A DNA stretch of 62,060 bases, taken from positions 1-62,060 of the forward strand of contig JAZRZO010000049.1 of assembly GCA_045601405.1 (NCBI GenBank), given 5' to 3'. A model generated the notes under the pieces. That model was not told where the DNA came from, searched no databases, and was given only the letters and a program-made list of their open reading frames with translations. Positions within the stretch are counted from its first letter, which is position 1. Every line of letters starts with the position of its first letter. This document shows positions 16,495 through 25,210 of the stretch, one piece after another. The translations under genes were made by a program, and so were the position numbers. The stretch is from RGIG5612 sp045601405 (GTDB lineage: Bacteria; Bacillota; Clostridia; Lachnospirales; Lachnospiraceae).

Positions 16495-18168
16495 ATGAAA
16501 TACAGAGGTTCTGAAAGAAAAAGCAATAAGATCACAGACACCGCAAGGATACGTGCCATCTTCAGCGAAGATGAGCCGGCAGCATCAGGTGTTGCCGGCA
16601 GCCGCGCCAGGAAAACACGCCCTTCCTACGACCGGCCGCCTGTGTCATCTTCTATGCGGCGGGTAAGGCGCACGTCAGCGTCATCAGCCAAAAGACGCTC
16701 TTCTTCCCGCAGCCCGGACAGACCTCCCGCATCGTCCGGACGAAGCGCTTCTTCCCGCAAACAGAACAGGCCGGCCTCATCATCCGCTTCCAGGCAGAGA
16801 GTGAGTCGCACGGCACCGCCGGTAAGACGCTCGTCCGCATCCGCACATCGCCGCAACAGGCACATAGCTTTTATCGCGTCAGCTGCAGTTCTTGCGATCA
16901 TCCTTGTTGTCATCATCATAGTCATAGTGTCAAATGCGGGTGTTAAGCCTGTTACAAAGCTGAGGACAGAGTCTACCGAAACATCTGTTAAGCTTTCATG
17001 GACGGGAAGCGGCAAAAAACTCTCTTATGATGTATTTCAGAAGGGACCTTATGATAATGACTTTTCTCTTGCAACCAATATTCCCGCAGGCAGCACGTGT
17101 GAATATACCGCCTCCGGCCTTGACAGTGCCACACCCTACGACTTCCGGGTTGTAAGCGTAAAGGGGGAAGGAGAAAATGCCAAAAGAAGCGAAGGCACAG
17201 AAATAAGCGCATACACTGTTCCAAGGGCAATAGGATCCGCTTCCGCCTTTACACAAAACAAAAACAGCCTTACGATCTCATTTGTGGGCGTTGATGCTGC
17301 ACCGGTTTTTGAGCTCCGCTATGGCAGTTCGCCGGAGTCTGTTGATGAAAACACTATAGCATTTACAACTTCCAATCTGAGCTTTAATCCCAATGACAAC
17401 ACAAGCAACTTTATGTTAACGGGGCTTGTTGAAGGAAATACATATTACTTCTCCATAAGAAGCCTTGCGGGCAATGACAATTATTCGAATTGGAGTCCTG
17501 TTTTTTCCGGAAAGGTGACACGCGCTGTTGACATGACCGGAATAGACATTAACAGACCGATGGTCGCGCTCACCTTTGATGACGGGCCGGATGCATCAGA
17601 TATCACATACCGCATCCTGGACGCGCTGAATGCCGTCGGCGGCAAAGGCACCTTCTTCCAGCTTGGCCAGCTGGCTGAAAACATGCCGGACCGTATTAAA
17701 CGTATCGTGGATGAGGGTCATGAGATAGGCAGTCATACCTATGACCATAAGCACATGGGCAATTCGGTGAACCAGAATGACATAGTCAGCGCCAATGACG
17801 CCATCGAAAGAGTATGCGGCGTAAGGCCTACCGCCTTCCGCTCTCCCGGAGGGGAAACCACCGATACCATCCGCTCCATCTGTTCTTCCGAGGATACACC
17901 TCTTTATTACTGGACAGTTGACACAAGAGACTGGGAGTCAAAAAATGTGGATGCGATCGTGCGTAATATACAGTCATCTGTAGACGACGGCGATATCATG
18001 CTCTTGCATAATATATACGAAACCTCGGCCAAAGCCACCGAGATTATCATTCCATGGCTGGTTGAACAGGGCTACCAGCTTGTTACTGTCAGTCAGCTTG
18101 TTCAGGCAAAAACAGGCTCGCCTCCCGTGCCCGGGGTGCAATATTATTCCGGATGGGATACGAACTGA
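16495..18168 (+). CDS. Membrane-anchored polysaccharide deacetylase with fibronectin III repeats
   Basis: Residues 1-122 are an Arg/Ser/Pro-rich, probably disordered cytoplasmic tail. Residues 123-146 form one membrane helix. Residues about 150-245 and 247-345 look like two fibronectin type III repeats. Residues about 355-535 are a NodB-type carbohydrate esterase 4 domain with TFDDGPD (361 onward), the metal-binding pair in GSHTYDHKH (His414, His418), RSPGGE (Arg449), the WTVDTRDW motif and LLHN with the catalytic His505. All key residues are present, so it should deacetylate an extracellular polymer such as peptidoglycan. It starts 2 bases after mgtE with no clear ribosome binding site, suggesting coupled translation. 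Confidence 0.9.
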   Translation: MKYRGSERKSNKITDTARIRAIFSEDEPAASGVAGSRARKTRPSYDRPPVSSSMRRVRRTSASSAKRRSSSRSPDRPPASSGRSASSRKQNRPASSSASRQRVSRTAPPVRRSSASAHRRNRHIAFIASAAVLAIILVVIIIVIVSNAGVKPVTKLRTESTETSVKLSWTGSGKKLSYDVFQKGPYDNDFSLATNIPAGSTCEYTASGLDSATPYDFRVVSVKGEGENAKRSEGTEISAYTVPRAIGSASAFTQNKNSLTISFVGVDAAPVFELRYGSSPESVDENTIAFTTSNLSFNPNDNTSNFMLTGLVEGNTYYFSIRSLAGNDNYSNWSPVFSGKVTRAVDMTGIDINRPMVALTFDDGPDASDITYRILDALNAVGGKGTFFQLGQLAENMPDRIKRIVDEGHEIGSHTYDHKHMGNSVNQNDIVSANDAIERVCGVRPTAFRSPGGETTDTIRSICSSEDTPLYYWTVDTRDWESKNVDAIVRNIQSSVDDGDIMLLHNIYETSAKATEIIIPWLVEQGYQLVTVSQLVQAKTGSPPVPGVQYYSGWDTN

Positions 18169-18183
18169 TCGTCTCGGATCATT

Positions 18184-19131
18184 TTATTCCGCCTGTTCAT
18201 TATCAGTATCAGACTGGTTCTTCAGCATTCCAAGCTTCCCGGCAGCGGATTTGATCTTTGCGAAATCCAGCAGCTCCTGAAGTTCATCTGTTGTATAGGT
18301 ATAGTCCGTGTTGCAGAAGTGACAGTTCACTGTTACGGGCTCTTTATCATCTATCATGCTCTGAAGCTCACCCTTCCCCATGCTTATGAGCGCTCTTGCC
18401 ACATGCTCCTTTGAGCAGCCGCAATGGAAGGATGTCCCGAGTCTTTCCTTTATCTCAAGCCCGAATCCGCCGAGGATATCCCTGAGGATATCTTCGGGAC
18501 TCATACCATCCTGCATCATTTCCGTTACCGGTCTTATGGAAGAAAGCTTTTTTTCAAGCTCATCGATCACATCTTCGGAAACCCCGGGCATAAGCTGTAT
18601 GATAAATCCGCCCGCAGCCTGAACCGTGTTGTTTTTATTCATCAGAACACCCAGGGCTACCGAACTGGGAGTCTGCTCTGATACCGCGAAATAGTATGTA
18701 AGGTCTTCCGCCACCTCACTTGTCCCGAGCGGCACGGTGCTTACATATGGCTCCTTCATTCCCATGTCCTTGATAACAGTCATCTCACCATAGCCTATCG
18801 CCGCACCCACATCCAGCTTTCCCGCGTAATTCGGAGGGATGATGACCACCGGGTTGTCCGCATAGCCCTTCACATGACCTTTAGAATCCGCAGTAACCGT
18901 AAGGCTTCCGGCCGGTCCGTCTCCCTTCATCATTATGGTGAGCACATCCTTATCGCCCTTCATCATAACACCCATCATTGCCGCCGCGCTTAAAAGCCTG
19001 CCAAGTGCCGCTGTTATCACCGGGCTTGAGTTATGCCGTGTCCTGGCATACTCGACCAGTTCCGTTGAACTGATGGCAAAAGCCCTTATATGTTCATTAT
19101 CTGCTGTCGCTCTTAAGATATGATCATTCAT
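18184..19131 (-). CDS. hslO: Redox-regulated chaperone Hsp33
   Basis: This 315-residue Hsp33 holds unfolded proteins under oxidative stress. The core domain shows TARHNSSP-like and GYADNP segments, and the C-terminal redox switch has the expected four cysteines as FHCGCSKE and NCHFCNTDY, which bind zinc when reduced. The ATG at 19131 follows an AAAGGAG site 7-8 bases upstream, so the longer frame from 19167 is not used. It is convergent with the deacetylase gene, with only 15 bases between the stops. Confidence 0.96.
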   Translation of the reverse strand: MNDHILRATADNEHIRAFAISSTELVEYARTRHNSSPVITAALGRLLSAAAMMGVMMKGDKDVLTIMMKGDGPAGSLTVTADSKGHVKGYADNPVVIIPPNYAGKLDVGAAIGYGEMTVIKDMGMKEPYVSTVPLGTSEVAEDLTYYFAVSEQTPSSVALGVLMNKNNTVQAAGGFIIQLMPGVSEDVIDELEKKLSSIRPVTEMMQDGMSPEDILRDILGGFGLEIKERLGTSFHCGCSKEHVARALISMGKGELQSMIDDKEPVTVNCHFCNTDYTYTTDELQELLDFAKIKSAAGKLGMLKNQSDTDNEQAE

Positions 19132-19170
19132 TATCTGCTCCTTTCGTGGCACATATATTGTCTTCATTGT

Positions 19171-19239
19171 CCCCTCATCCGGCTATGCGCCCCTCATCCG
19201 GCACCTGCGGCGCCACCTTCCCCCGGAGGGGGGGAGGCT
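19171..19239. repeat. REP-like palindromic repeat, copy B with a partial duplication
   Basis: Bases 19188-19239 closely match the repeat at 2886-2938, including the CACCTTCCCCCGGAGGGGGGG hairpin region. The first 13 bases of the element are also present just before it, at 19171-19183, as a partial tandem copy. It lies in the gap between divergent hslO and the gene at 19405 and is directly followed by the 78-base palindrome. Confidence 0.7.
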
Positions 19240-19244
19240 TTGTT

Positions 19245-19322
19245 CCCGCCGATGATGCATATATACCGACGGACAACTAACCCGGCACTCGTCGTCCGGA
19301 GGTATATATGCATCAAGGTGGG
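19245..19322. repeat. 78-base long palindromic element, copy 1
   Basis: This copy can fold into a long hairpin: CCCGCC with GGTGGG at the base, then a perfect 14 bp stem of GATGCATATATACC with GGTATATATGCATC, a small GA/GA internal loop, an upper stem of CGGAC with GTCCG extended by AC/GT, and a 13-base loop starting TAACCCG. A second copy at 36801-36878 has the same length and no gaps in alignment, and its stem differences are mostly paired. It has no T-run after the stem, so it is not a plain terminator. Confidence 0.8.
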
Positions 19323-19404
19323 GTAATAGATTTCACACACCCATGGTCAGCCATTATAGCATCAGTTGATAATTACGGCAATTTGGCATATACTCATATT
19401 TACT

Positions 19405-20391
19405 ATGAATTATACCATCAGAAAATATATCAGAAAAATATCCGCCGGAAACCTTATCTTCCCGAGCATAGCCGCGATCATCCTCCTGCTGGTACTCGTT
19501 CTTACTCCCATGAAGCAGGCATTTAATCCGCCCAAGGCATCTGACCTGAACGAGGTCTTTGAACTCCGCAATCAGAAATACAACTATGTCGACTTAAGTC
19601 TTACCAATCTCAAATATACTAACTACGACCATTACGCAGGCAAAGACAACGTTTCCTGCTATTACTATATACTGGATGAAGGAGAAGACCCGAAATGTCT
19701 TTTTGTTCTCATCCCCTATGAGTACACAAATGACAGAGCGGATAATATAGGCATATACACAGCGAAAGCCCGCTTCGTGGACGGAGATGCGCGTTTCGAC
19801 ACCTTCCTTACAGGTTTTTCATCTGATATCGGCTGGAATACCGCGGCACTTTCAGCTGTAAGCGGTCATTTTATGGTAAGCCAAAGTGATTTCCGACCCG
19901 TGCTTATATTTGTCGCGCTTGCCATACTTGCGACGCTCTGCCTTGTCTGCCTTATATATTTCATGATAAACATCGTCTTTATCATCGCTCCGCACCTCCA
20001 CCCTTCCTGCCGGAGACTTAAAAGATTCGGTCTGGACGGCAGGGATTTTACGGAAATAGACAGGGAGCTTGCTGAAGCGCTCCTTTTCAAGGCAGGACGC
20101 ACCTACATAACGGAAAATTATCTTGTGGTCTTCGGAAAGCGCAGCATCTGGATGGTTCCTCTCTTCAACATAGTCTGGACATACAAATATTCCAACTGGA
20201 ACCCGTTTGTCCGCAAAAAAAAGCTCAGCTATTCTCTTGTTGTCATAACCAGCCCTAAGGATAAGATCTCCATCGGCGGACAGAAGAAATCCGACGCAGA
20301 TAAAGTTCTTAATTTCTTTGAAGAAAACTTCTCACATATCACTGTGGGATATACCGATGAGATCAGAGAAAAAATGAAATCGCTGATATGA
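19405..20391 (+). CDS. Hypothetical membrane protein with two spans
   Basis: About 329 residues encode a protein I cannot assign. One hydrophobic segment lies near the N terminus (LIFPSIAAIILLLVLVL), then an outside region of about 140 residues rich in Tyr and Asp, a second long hydrophobic stretch (VLIFVALAILATLCLVCLIY and beyond), and a cytoplasmic C-terminal domain of about 120 residues that resembles small PH-like membrane-associated domains (TYITENYLVVFGKRSIWMVP). The start is uncertain: no good ribosome binding site precedes the ATG at 19405, and a TTG at 19366 is in frame. It overlaps the next gene by 4 bases. Confidence 0.72.
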   Translation: MNYTIRKYIRKISAGNLIFPSIAAIILLLVLVLTPMKQAFNPPKASDLNEVFELRNQKYNYVDLSLTNLKYTNYDHYAGKDNVSCYYYILDEGEDPKCLFVLIPYEYTNDRADNIGIYTAKARFVDGDARFDTFLTGFSSDIGWNTAALSAVSGHFMVSQSDFRPVLIFVALAILATLCLVCLIYFMINIVFIIAPHLHPSCRRLKRFGLDGRDFTEIDRELAEALLFKAGRTYITENYLVVFGKRSIWMVPLFNIVWTYKYSNWNPFVRKKKLSYSLVVITSPKDKISIGGQKKSDADKVLNFFEENFSHITVGYTDEIREKMKSLI

Positions 20392-20621
20392 AACACAGAA
20401 GATTCAAACAGATACTTTCCATTATCGGTATTGCTGTTATCGCCGGGCTTTATATCACAACACTTGTGCTTGCCATAACCGGAAGCGAAAAGACACAGGG
20501 GCTCTTTATCGCAAGCATTTTCTGCACAGTTATGATCCCGCTTATCATGTATATTCTTTCCTGGCTTTATAAACGTCTGAAAAGCGACATTGAAGAAACT
20601 TACGAGGACCGGGACGAATAG
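20388..20621 (+). CDS. Hypothetical small two-span membrane protein
   Basis: This 77-residue protein has two membrane helices (ILSIIGIAVIAGLYITTLVL and GLFIASIFCTVMIPLIMYIL) and an acidic C-terminal tail (KSDIEETYEDRDE). Its ATG overlaps the upstream stop as ATGA, so the two proteins are translated together and may work together. It ends one base before the convergent trkH stop. I do not recognise the family. Confidence 0.75.
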   Translation: MKHRRFKQILSIIGIAVIAGLYITTLVLAITGSEKTQGLFIASIFCTVMIPLIMYILSWLYKRLKSDIEETYEDRDE

Positions 20622-20622
20622 T

Positions 20623-22101
20623 TCATATCTTCTTTTTTATTTTTTTTACTATGCCGGTCACCGGCGAGCAGATCCCCGCAAATAATATCACTATCGGGAA
20701 TATCTCAAGCCTTCCTATGAGCATATCCAGAATAAAGACCACTCTGCTCCACCAGGAATAGTTGGCAAAACCCAGAGCACCCTCGTGGCTGAATTCTATA
20801 CCGTTGTTGTTTATCGCGGTTGTGACCGCGGCAAAGGCTGTTCCGAAATTCATACTCTCCTCCGTTGTCACAACTATCATGGATCCTATAAATATAAAGC
20901 AGAATATAGCGAGATACATCAATATCCCTTTTATCGCGCTTTCACTTATTGCCTGCCGGTTAAAGAAAACCGTGTTGACGCTGCGCGGATGCATCTTCTC
21001 TTTGATATAGGCTTTTACAGCCCTTGCAAGTATTATGATCCTGGAGACCTTTATACCGCCCCCCGTGGACCCGGCACTTGCGCCAATAAACATCAGCAGT
21101 ATCATCAGCCCCTTTGTAAACAGCGGCCATTGGTTATAGTTAAAAGACGCAAAACCCGTTGAGGTCATGGCTGATACGCTCGCGAACGCTCCATGACGGA
21201 GATCTTCCCCGAAGGAACCGAATGAGCTTGCCGAGAAATGCAGGTTCAGCGTCACTAACAATATGCTTATTATCATTATCGCCACATACCATAAAAACTC
21301 CGTGTCCAGCAGGGCTTTCCGGGTTTTTTTAGTGACCACAAGGAAGAACAGCGAAAAGTTTATCCCGGCTATGAACATAAATATTATGACAATTATATGC
21401 TGCGCCACGGTGTATGTGGCAAGGGATGTATTTAAGAGTGAAAAGCCTCCCGTAGCAAGCGTGCCGAAGGAGATTATGAAAGAATCAAATACCGGAAGCT
21501 TTGCTATTATCAGAGCCAATGCCTCCGCAAGCGTCAGGATAATATAGGCCAGATACAGAAATTTCGCGGTGCTGCTTATCCGCGGTACCACCTTGTCTGT
21601 TGAAGGACCCGGAGCCTCCGCCTTCATTATATACATAGATGAGCCGCCGGCTATCGGTGTGAGCGCAAGCACAAAGACCAGAACTCCCATTCCGCCTATC
21701 CAGTGTGTGAGGCTTCTCCAGAAGAGCATGGAATGACTTGCCACCTCTACGTTTTCGAGTATGGATATCCCCGATGTGGTGAATCCGGATACAGACTCAA
21801 ACACCGCGTTGAGATAGTCCGGAACCAGACCCGATATGCAGAACGGAACCGCTCCGGCAAGTCCCATCACTATCCAGGCAAGCGCCACGAGCACAAATCC
21901 GTCGCGTGAAAAGAAATAGCTGTTCTTTGGTTTTATCAGGAACATGGGTATGCCTATGGCCAGCAGCCCGGCGATAGTTATCAGAAAATATTTCCATCCA
22001 CCGTCTGCGTAGCAGAATGAAACGATCACCGGAAGCACCATGAACAGCGCTTCCACTATTAAGATAAGACCTAATATTTTAATGATAAGCCGCTTGTTCA
22101 T
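20623..22101 (-). CDS. trkH: Trk/Ktr-type potassium transporter, membrane subunit
   Basis: This 492-residue protein has the repeated M1-P-M2 layout of TrkH/KtrB channels. Selectivity-filter-like glycines are visible in SVSGFTTSG, TLATGGFSLL, AMTSTGFAS and TAINNNG. It carries potassium together with the TrkA regulator encoded directly upstream; the trkA stop and trkH start are adjacent without spacing. Length and filter sequences fit a TrkH-type rather than the shorter KtrB. Confidence 0.93.
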   Translation of the reverse strand: MNKRLIIKILGLILIVEALFMVLPVIVSFCYADGGWKYFLITIAGLLAIGIPMFLIKPKNSYFFSRDGFVLVALAWIVMGLAGAVPFCISGLVPDYLNAVFESVSGFTTSGISILENVEVASHSMLFWRSLTHWIGGMGVLVFVLALTPIAGGSSMYIMKAEAPGPSTDKVVPRISSTAKFLYLAYIILTLAEALALIIAKLPVFDSFIISFGTLATGGFSLLNTSLATYTVAQHIIVIIFMFIAGINFSLFFLVVTKKTRKALLDTEFLWYVAIMIISILLVTLNLHFSASSFGSFGEDLRHGAFASVSAMTSTGFASFNYNQWPLFTKGLMILLMFIGASAGSTGGGIKVSRIIILARAVKAYIKEKMHPRSVNTVFFNRQAISESAIKGILMYLAIFCFIFIGSMIVVTTEESMNFGTAFAAVTTAINNNGIEFSHEGALGFANYSWWSRVVFILDMLIGRLEIFPIVILFAGICSPVTGIVKKIKKKI

Positions 22102-23460
22102 CTACTCAAATATCTCCGAAAACTTGCTTATTCCATATGTGGTGGTCACCACCAGAAGAGTGTCTCCCGGCTTAAATACATCTTCACCGCCGGGAACAAA
22201 AGTGCGCCCGTTGCGCCTTATGCTTGCTATGAGAAGGTTCTTTTTAAATGTTATATCCGCAAGTCTTTCCCTGATATGGGGACTGTCCTCGTGTACGATG
22301 AACTCAAGCACCTCCACCTTATTGTCAATAACATGGCTGAGTGACTGAAATTCGCCCTCTATAGCATTTCCCATTGCTCTTACATATCTCAGTATCCTGT
22401 CCACCGCTATATATTTTGAATTATATACGCTGCCATAGCCTAAGTTGAACAGCATATCCTCAAAGTCGGATTTCTTGATCTTTGCTATGACCTTGCATCT
22501 TTCGGAATTTTTCGAGATATACATACCGATAAGGGTATTTGTCGCGTCATTTCCTGTAAGGCAGGCAACTGCCTGTGAGCTGAGAATGTTTTCCTCTGTA
22601 AGCAGTCCGGTATCCATTCCGTCGCCGCAGATCACCTCCGCCCCCTTAAGCTCCATTTTAAGACTCTTGCATTTATTGATATCCTTGTCTATCAGCTTAA
22701 GAGGAATTCCTGCCCGAAGAGCCATCTTTCCAAGATAGTAGCCCAGCTTACCTCCGCCGATGATGGTCAGGTCTGTTATCTTTCCTGTGTCGTAGTTGAG
22801 CTTTTTGAAAAACGCGTTAGCCTCTTCATCAGACGCCACAAAGGAAAGTGTGTCGTTCGCTTTTATCTCCGTACTTCCGTTAGGTATGAATACCTTTTCA
22901 TCGCGTTTGATGGCGCAGACAAATATCCTGACCTTTATGTGATCATATATATCCTTGATCTGGACATTGCATATAGGTGTGCCCTCTTTAACAAAGCATG
23001 TCAGTATCTCGGTTTTACCCTTCGCAAAACTCTCCACCTGTCCGGCTGACTTAAACCTCAGCGATCTGAACATCTCAGACGCGGCCTCATAATCCGGGTT
23101 TATCGTCATGGACAATCCCAGCTCATCCTTTATCACACTGATGCTTGTTTCATAAACGGGATTTCTGACACGCGCTATCGTATTCGAAGCACCCATTTTA
23201 CGCGCGACAAGGCAGATCATGAGATTTTCCTCATCATCGGCTGTCATGGCAAGCAGAATATCCGCATCTGCGATCCCGGCATTTTTAAGAACCTCTGTAG
23301 ACTTGGCGTCTCCGCTGATGCACATCACATCCAGCGAATTGGCCATACGGTCCATACGGTCTTCATCCGGATCTATAACAACTACATCATGTTTTTCCAG
23401 ACAGAGCTGCTCTGTAAGCGCCGCTCCGACTTTTCCGCATCCCGCGATAACTATCTTCAT
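22102..23460 (-). CDS. trkA: Trk potassium uptake regulatory protein TrkA
   Basis: This 452-residue protein has two tandem RCK units, each with a Rossmann NAD-binding part and a TrkA_C part. The first glycine motif is VIAGCGKVGAAL at the N terminus and the second is IIGGGKLGYYLG near residue 235. The conserved Asp after the second strand is present in both (VVVIDPDEDRM, KLIDKDINKC). Ligand binding to the ring of RCK domains gates the TrkH subunit encoded immediately downstream. Confidence 0.95.
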   Translation of the reverse strand: MKIVIAGCGKVGAALTEQLCLEKHDVVVIDPDEDRMDRMANSLDVMCISGDAKSTEVLKNAGIADADILLAMTADDEENLMICLVARKMGASNTIARVRNPVYETSISVIKDELGLSMTINPDYEAASEMFRSLRFKSAGQVESFAKGKTEILTCFVKEGTPICNVQIKDIYDHIKVRIFVCAIKRDEKVFIPNGSTEIKANDTLSFVASDEEANAFFKKLNYDTGKITDLTIIGGGKLGYYLGKMALRAGIPLKLIDKDINKCKSLKMELKGAEVICGDGMDTGLLTEENILSSQAVACLTGNDATNTLIGMYISKNSERCKVIAKIKKSDFEDMLFNLGYGSVYNSKYIAVDRILRYVRAMGNAIEGEFQSLSHVIDNKVEVLEFIVHEDSPHIRERLADITFKKNLLIASIRRNGRTFVPGGEDVFKPGDTLLVVTTTYGISKFSEIFE

Positions 23461-23517
23461 ATTTCCACCTCGGAAGATATTATAGAACTATTTTTTTTAA
23501 ATTCAAGTGGAACCGCA

Positions 23518-24303
23518 TCACCTTATAAGCCCGAAGTATTCCTTAAGCAGTCCGGGGTATTCTTCTTCGGTAAAGGTTCTTTCCGATACCTTCCCTCCCC
23601 CGGATATCTTAAGAGTATCATTTTCTATCATGACAAACCCATCGTCTGTATTGATGTTTACCATCCTTACATTATGGAAGAGCGAATCGCCCCGCGCAAC
23701 AAGGTCTTTGCAGTTAGCGTGAAGATCCTCCGGCAGCATCGGAACCGGTGCGATGATGATGCATGCCCCGTCACTGTCCTTCATATCATTTTTCAGCATC
23801 TTCCATCCGCGGTGTGTATCCTCTACCCAGAAGCACACGCCGTCCACAGGCTCCCTTTCTCCTGTCATCTTTACTGCCCATGCAGGCTTGGGACCGCCCA
23901 TTCCAACATCAAGATAATATTCCTGCCCGTCTATTACGGTCAGTATCCCGCAGTGATCCAGCCTTAAAAGACTTCCTATAAAGGGAACGCCCACGCGGCA
24001 CATCAGTCCTGCCACATCATATCCCAAACCCTTCAGGAAAAGGAGGAATGCTCCGTTAAGTTCAAAACAGAATCCGCCGCGTCTGTCCCTGACTATTTTT
24101 TTAAACAACGCCTCTCTGTCCGTCTCCACCTTTCCCCAGCCTTCCTTAAGGGCAAGATCTTCAAAAGGAACCCTCGCCTGATGAAGCCGTATGAGGCGGT
24201 TCAGGTTTTCAAGGTCTGCGTTTCCGTCAAACTCCGCGTCTATCCTTTTTAAATATTCTTCACACTGTTCGGGTGAATAACCTTCAAATTCAAATTCATA
24301 CAT
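23518..24303 (-). CDS. Arylamine N-acetyltransferase
   Basis: This 261-residue NAT family enzyme transfers an acetyl group from acetyl-CoA to amines. The catalytic triad is visible: Cys79 in RRGGFCFELN, His117 in RLDHCGILTV and Asp132 in YYLDVGMGGP. The early VPFEDL motif is also present. The ATG at 24303 has AGGAGA upstream, so the longer frame from 24369 is unlikely. It is the last gene of an apparent four-gene unit after the partner-switching genes; its substrate is unknown. Confidence 0.92.
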   Translation of the reverse strand: MYEFEFEGYSPEQCEEYLKRIDAEFDGNADLENLNRLIRLHQARVPFEDLALKEGWGKVETDREALFKKIVRDRRGGFCFELNGAFLLFLKGLGYDVAGLMCRVGVPFIGSLLRLDHCGILTVIDGQEYYLDVGMGGPKPAWAVKMTGEREPVDGVCFWVEDTHRGWKMLKNDMKDSDGACIIIAPVPMLPEDLHANCKDLVARGDSLFHNVRMVNINTDDGFVMIENDTLKISGGGKVSERTFTEEEYPGLLKEYFGLIR

Positions 24304-24325
24304 TTTCAAGTTCTCCTGATTCCGG

Positions 24326-25210
24326 TCAAAGTTCATACGCGCCACCGCTGAAAGGAGCAACAGCGTCAAATCCGAGTTTTTCCTTTATGTGACCTGCAAA
24401 GATGTCGCATACTTTATCATCACCGTGATTTACAAATACCTTTTCCGGCGGTCTCTTAAGATTCCCGAGCCATGATATGAGCATATCCCGGTCCGAGTGT
24501 CCGCTTATATCCGAAAGCGTTCTGATCTCCGCAAAAACGGCCGTGTTGTCGCTCTGCTTTTTATGTATGCGGTCGCCGTATGTGGATTCTATGACCACAT
24601 AGTCCGCTTCATCAGGTTTTTCCGGATCATTAATAAGAGGCCTGTTCATGTTTCCTGAATCTCCGGAAAACAGCAGTGTCCTCGTTTTATCCTCTTCTGT
24701 TATCTTTATGAATATGCTCGACGAGCCAAGAAGATGTCCCGCATCCGTAAATGTGACTTCTATTCCGTCGAATATCTCAACCGGCCGATGATAGCTGCAG
24801 GGTTCTATGCAGCTTTGCGTCTTCTCCACATCCTTCAGAGTATACAGGGGTTCAACCTTCCCGCCCCCTGCTCTTTTAGCTTTACGGTTTTTCCATTCGG
24901 CATCGCTTTCCTGGATATGAGCGGAATCCCTGAGCATAATATCGCACAGCATTGCTGTCGCCCCGGTGGTGTAGATCTTTTTGTTAAAGCCCCGACCCGA
25001 GAGCGCCGGTATCATCCCCGAATGATCGATATGGGCATGTGTCAGCAGTATGGCGTCCACATCTCCGGCAGAAACCGGTATCTCGCAGTTTTTATATATG
25101 TCCTTCCCCTGCTCCAGACCGCAATCTGCGATGATCTTTCTGCCACAGGCCTCTATCAGCGTACACGAGCCTGTAACCTCATGTGCCGCTCCTATGAAAG
25201 TGATCCTCAT
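24326..25210 (-). CDS. Metallo-beta-lactamase / beta-CASP family protein lacking the beta-CASP part
   Basis: Residues 1-225 match the metallo-beta-lactamase half of KH-less beta-CASP RNA-processing proteins: HAHIDHSG (58-65), a GHLLGSSS ligand (His159) and FSGDSG (Asp184). Family members are usually near 530 residues, with a beta-CASP insert before the last metal-binding residues. Here VIESTYGDRIHKK is followed almost at once by AEIRTLSDISGHSDRD and VFVNHGDD, so about 240 residues are missing, in frame, at residues 225-229. All metal ligands remain, but the nucleic-acid clamp is absent. Its ATG overlaps the upstream stop as ATGA. It may be a decayed gene or a reduced hydrolase. Confidence 0.8.
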   Translation of the reverse strand: MRITFIGAAHEVTGSCTLIEACGRKIIADCGLEQGKDIYKNCEIPVSAGDVDAILLTHAHIDHSGMIPALSGRGFNKKIYTTGATAMLCDIMLRDSAHIQESDAEWKNRKAKRAGGGKVEPLYTLKDVEKTQSCIEPCSYHRPVEIFDGIEVTFTDAGHLLGSSSIFIKITEEDKTRTLLFSGDSGNMNRPLINDPEKPDEADYVVIESTYGDRIHKKQSDNTAVFAEIRTLSDISGHSDRDMLISWLGNLKRPPEKVFVNHGDDKVCDIFAGHIKEKLGFDAVAPFSGGAYEL

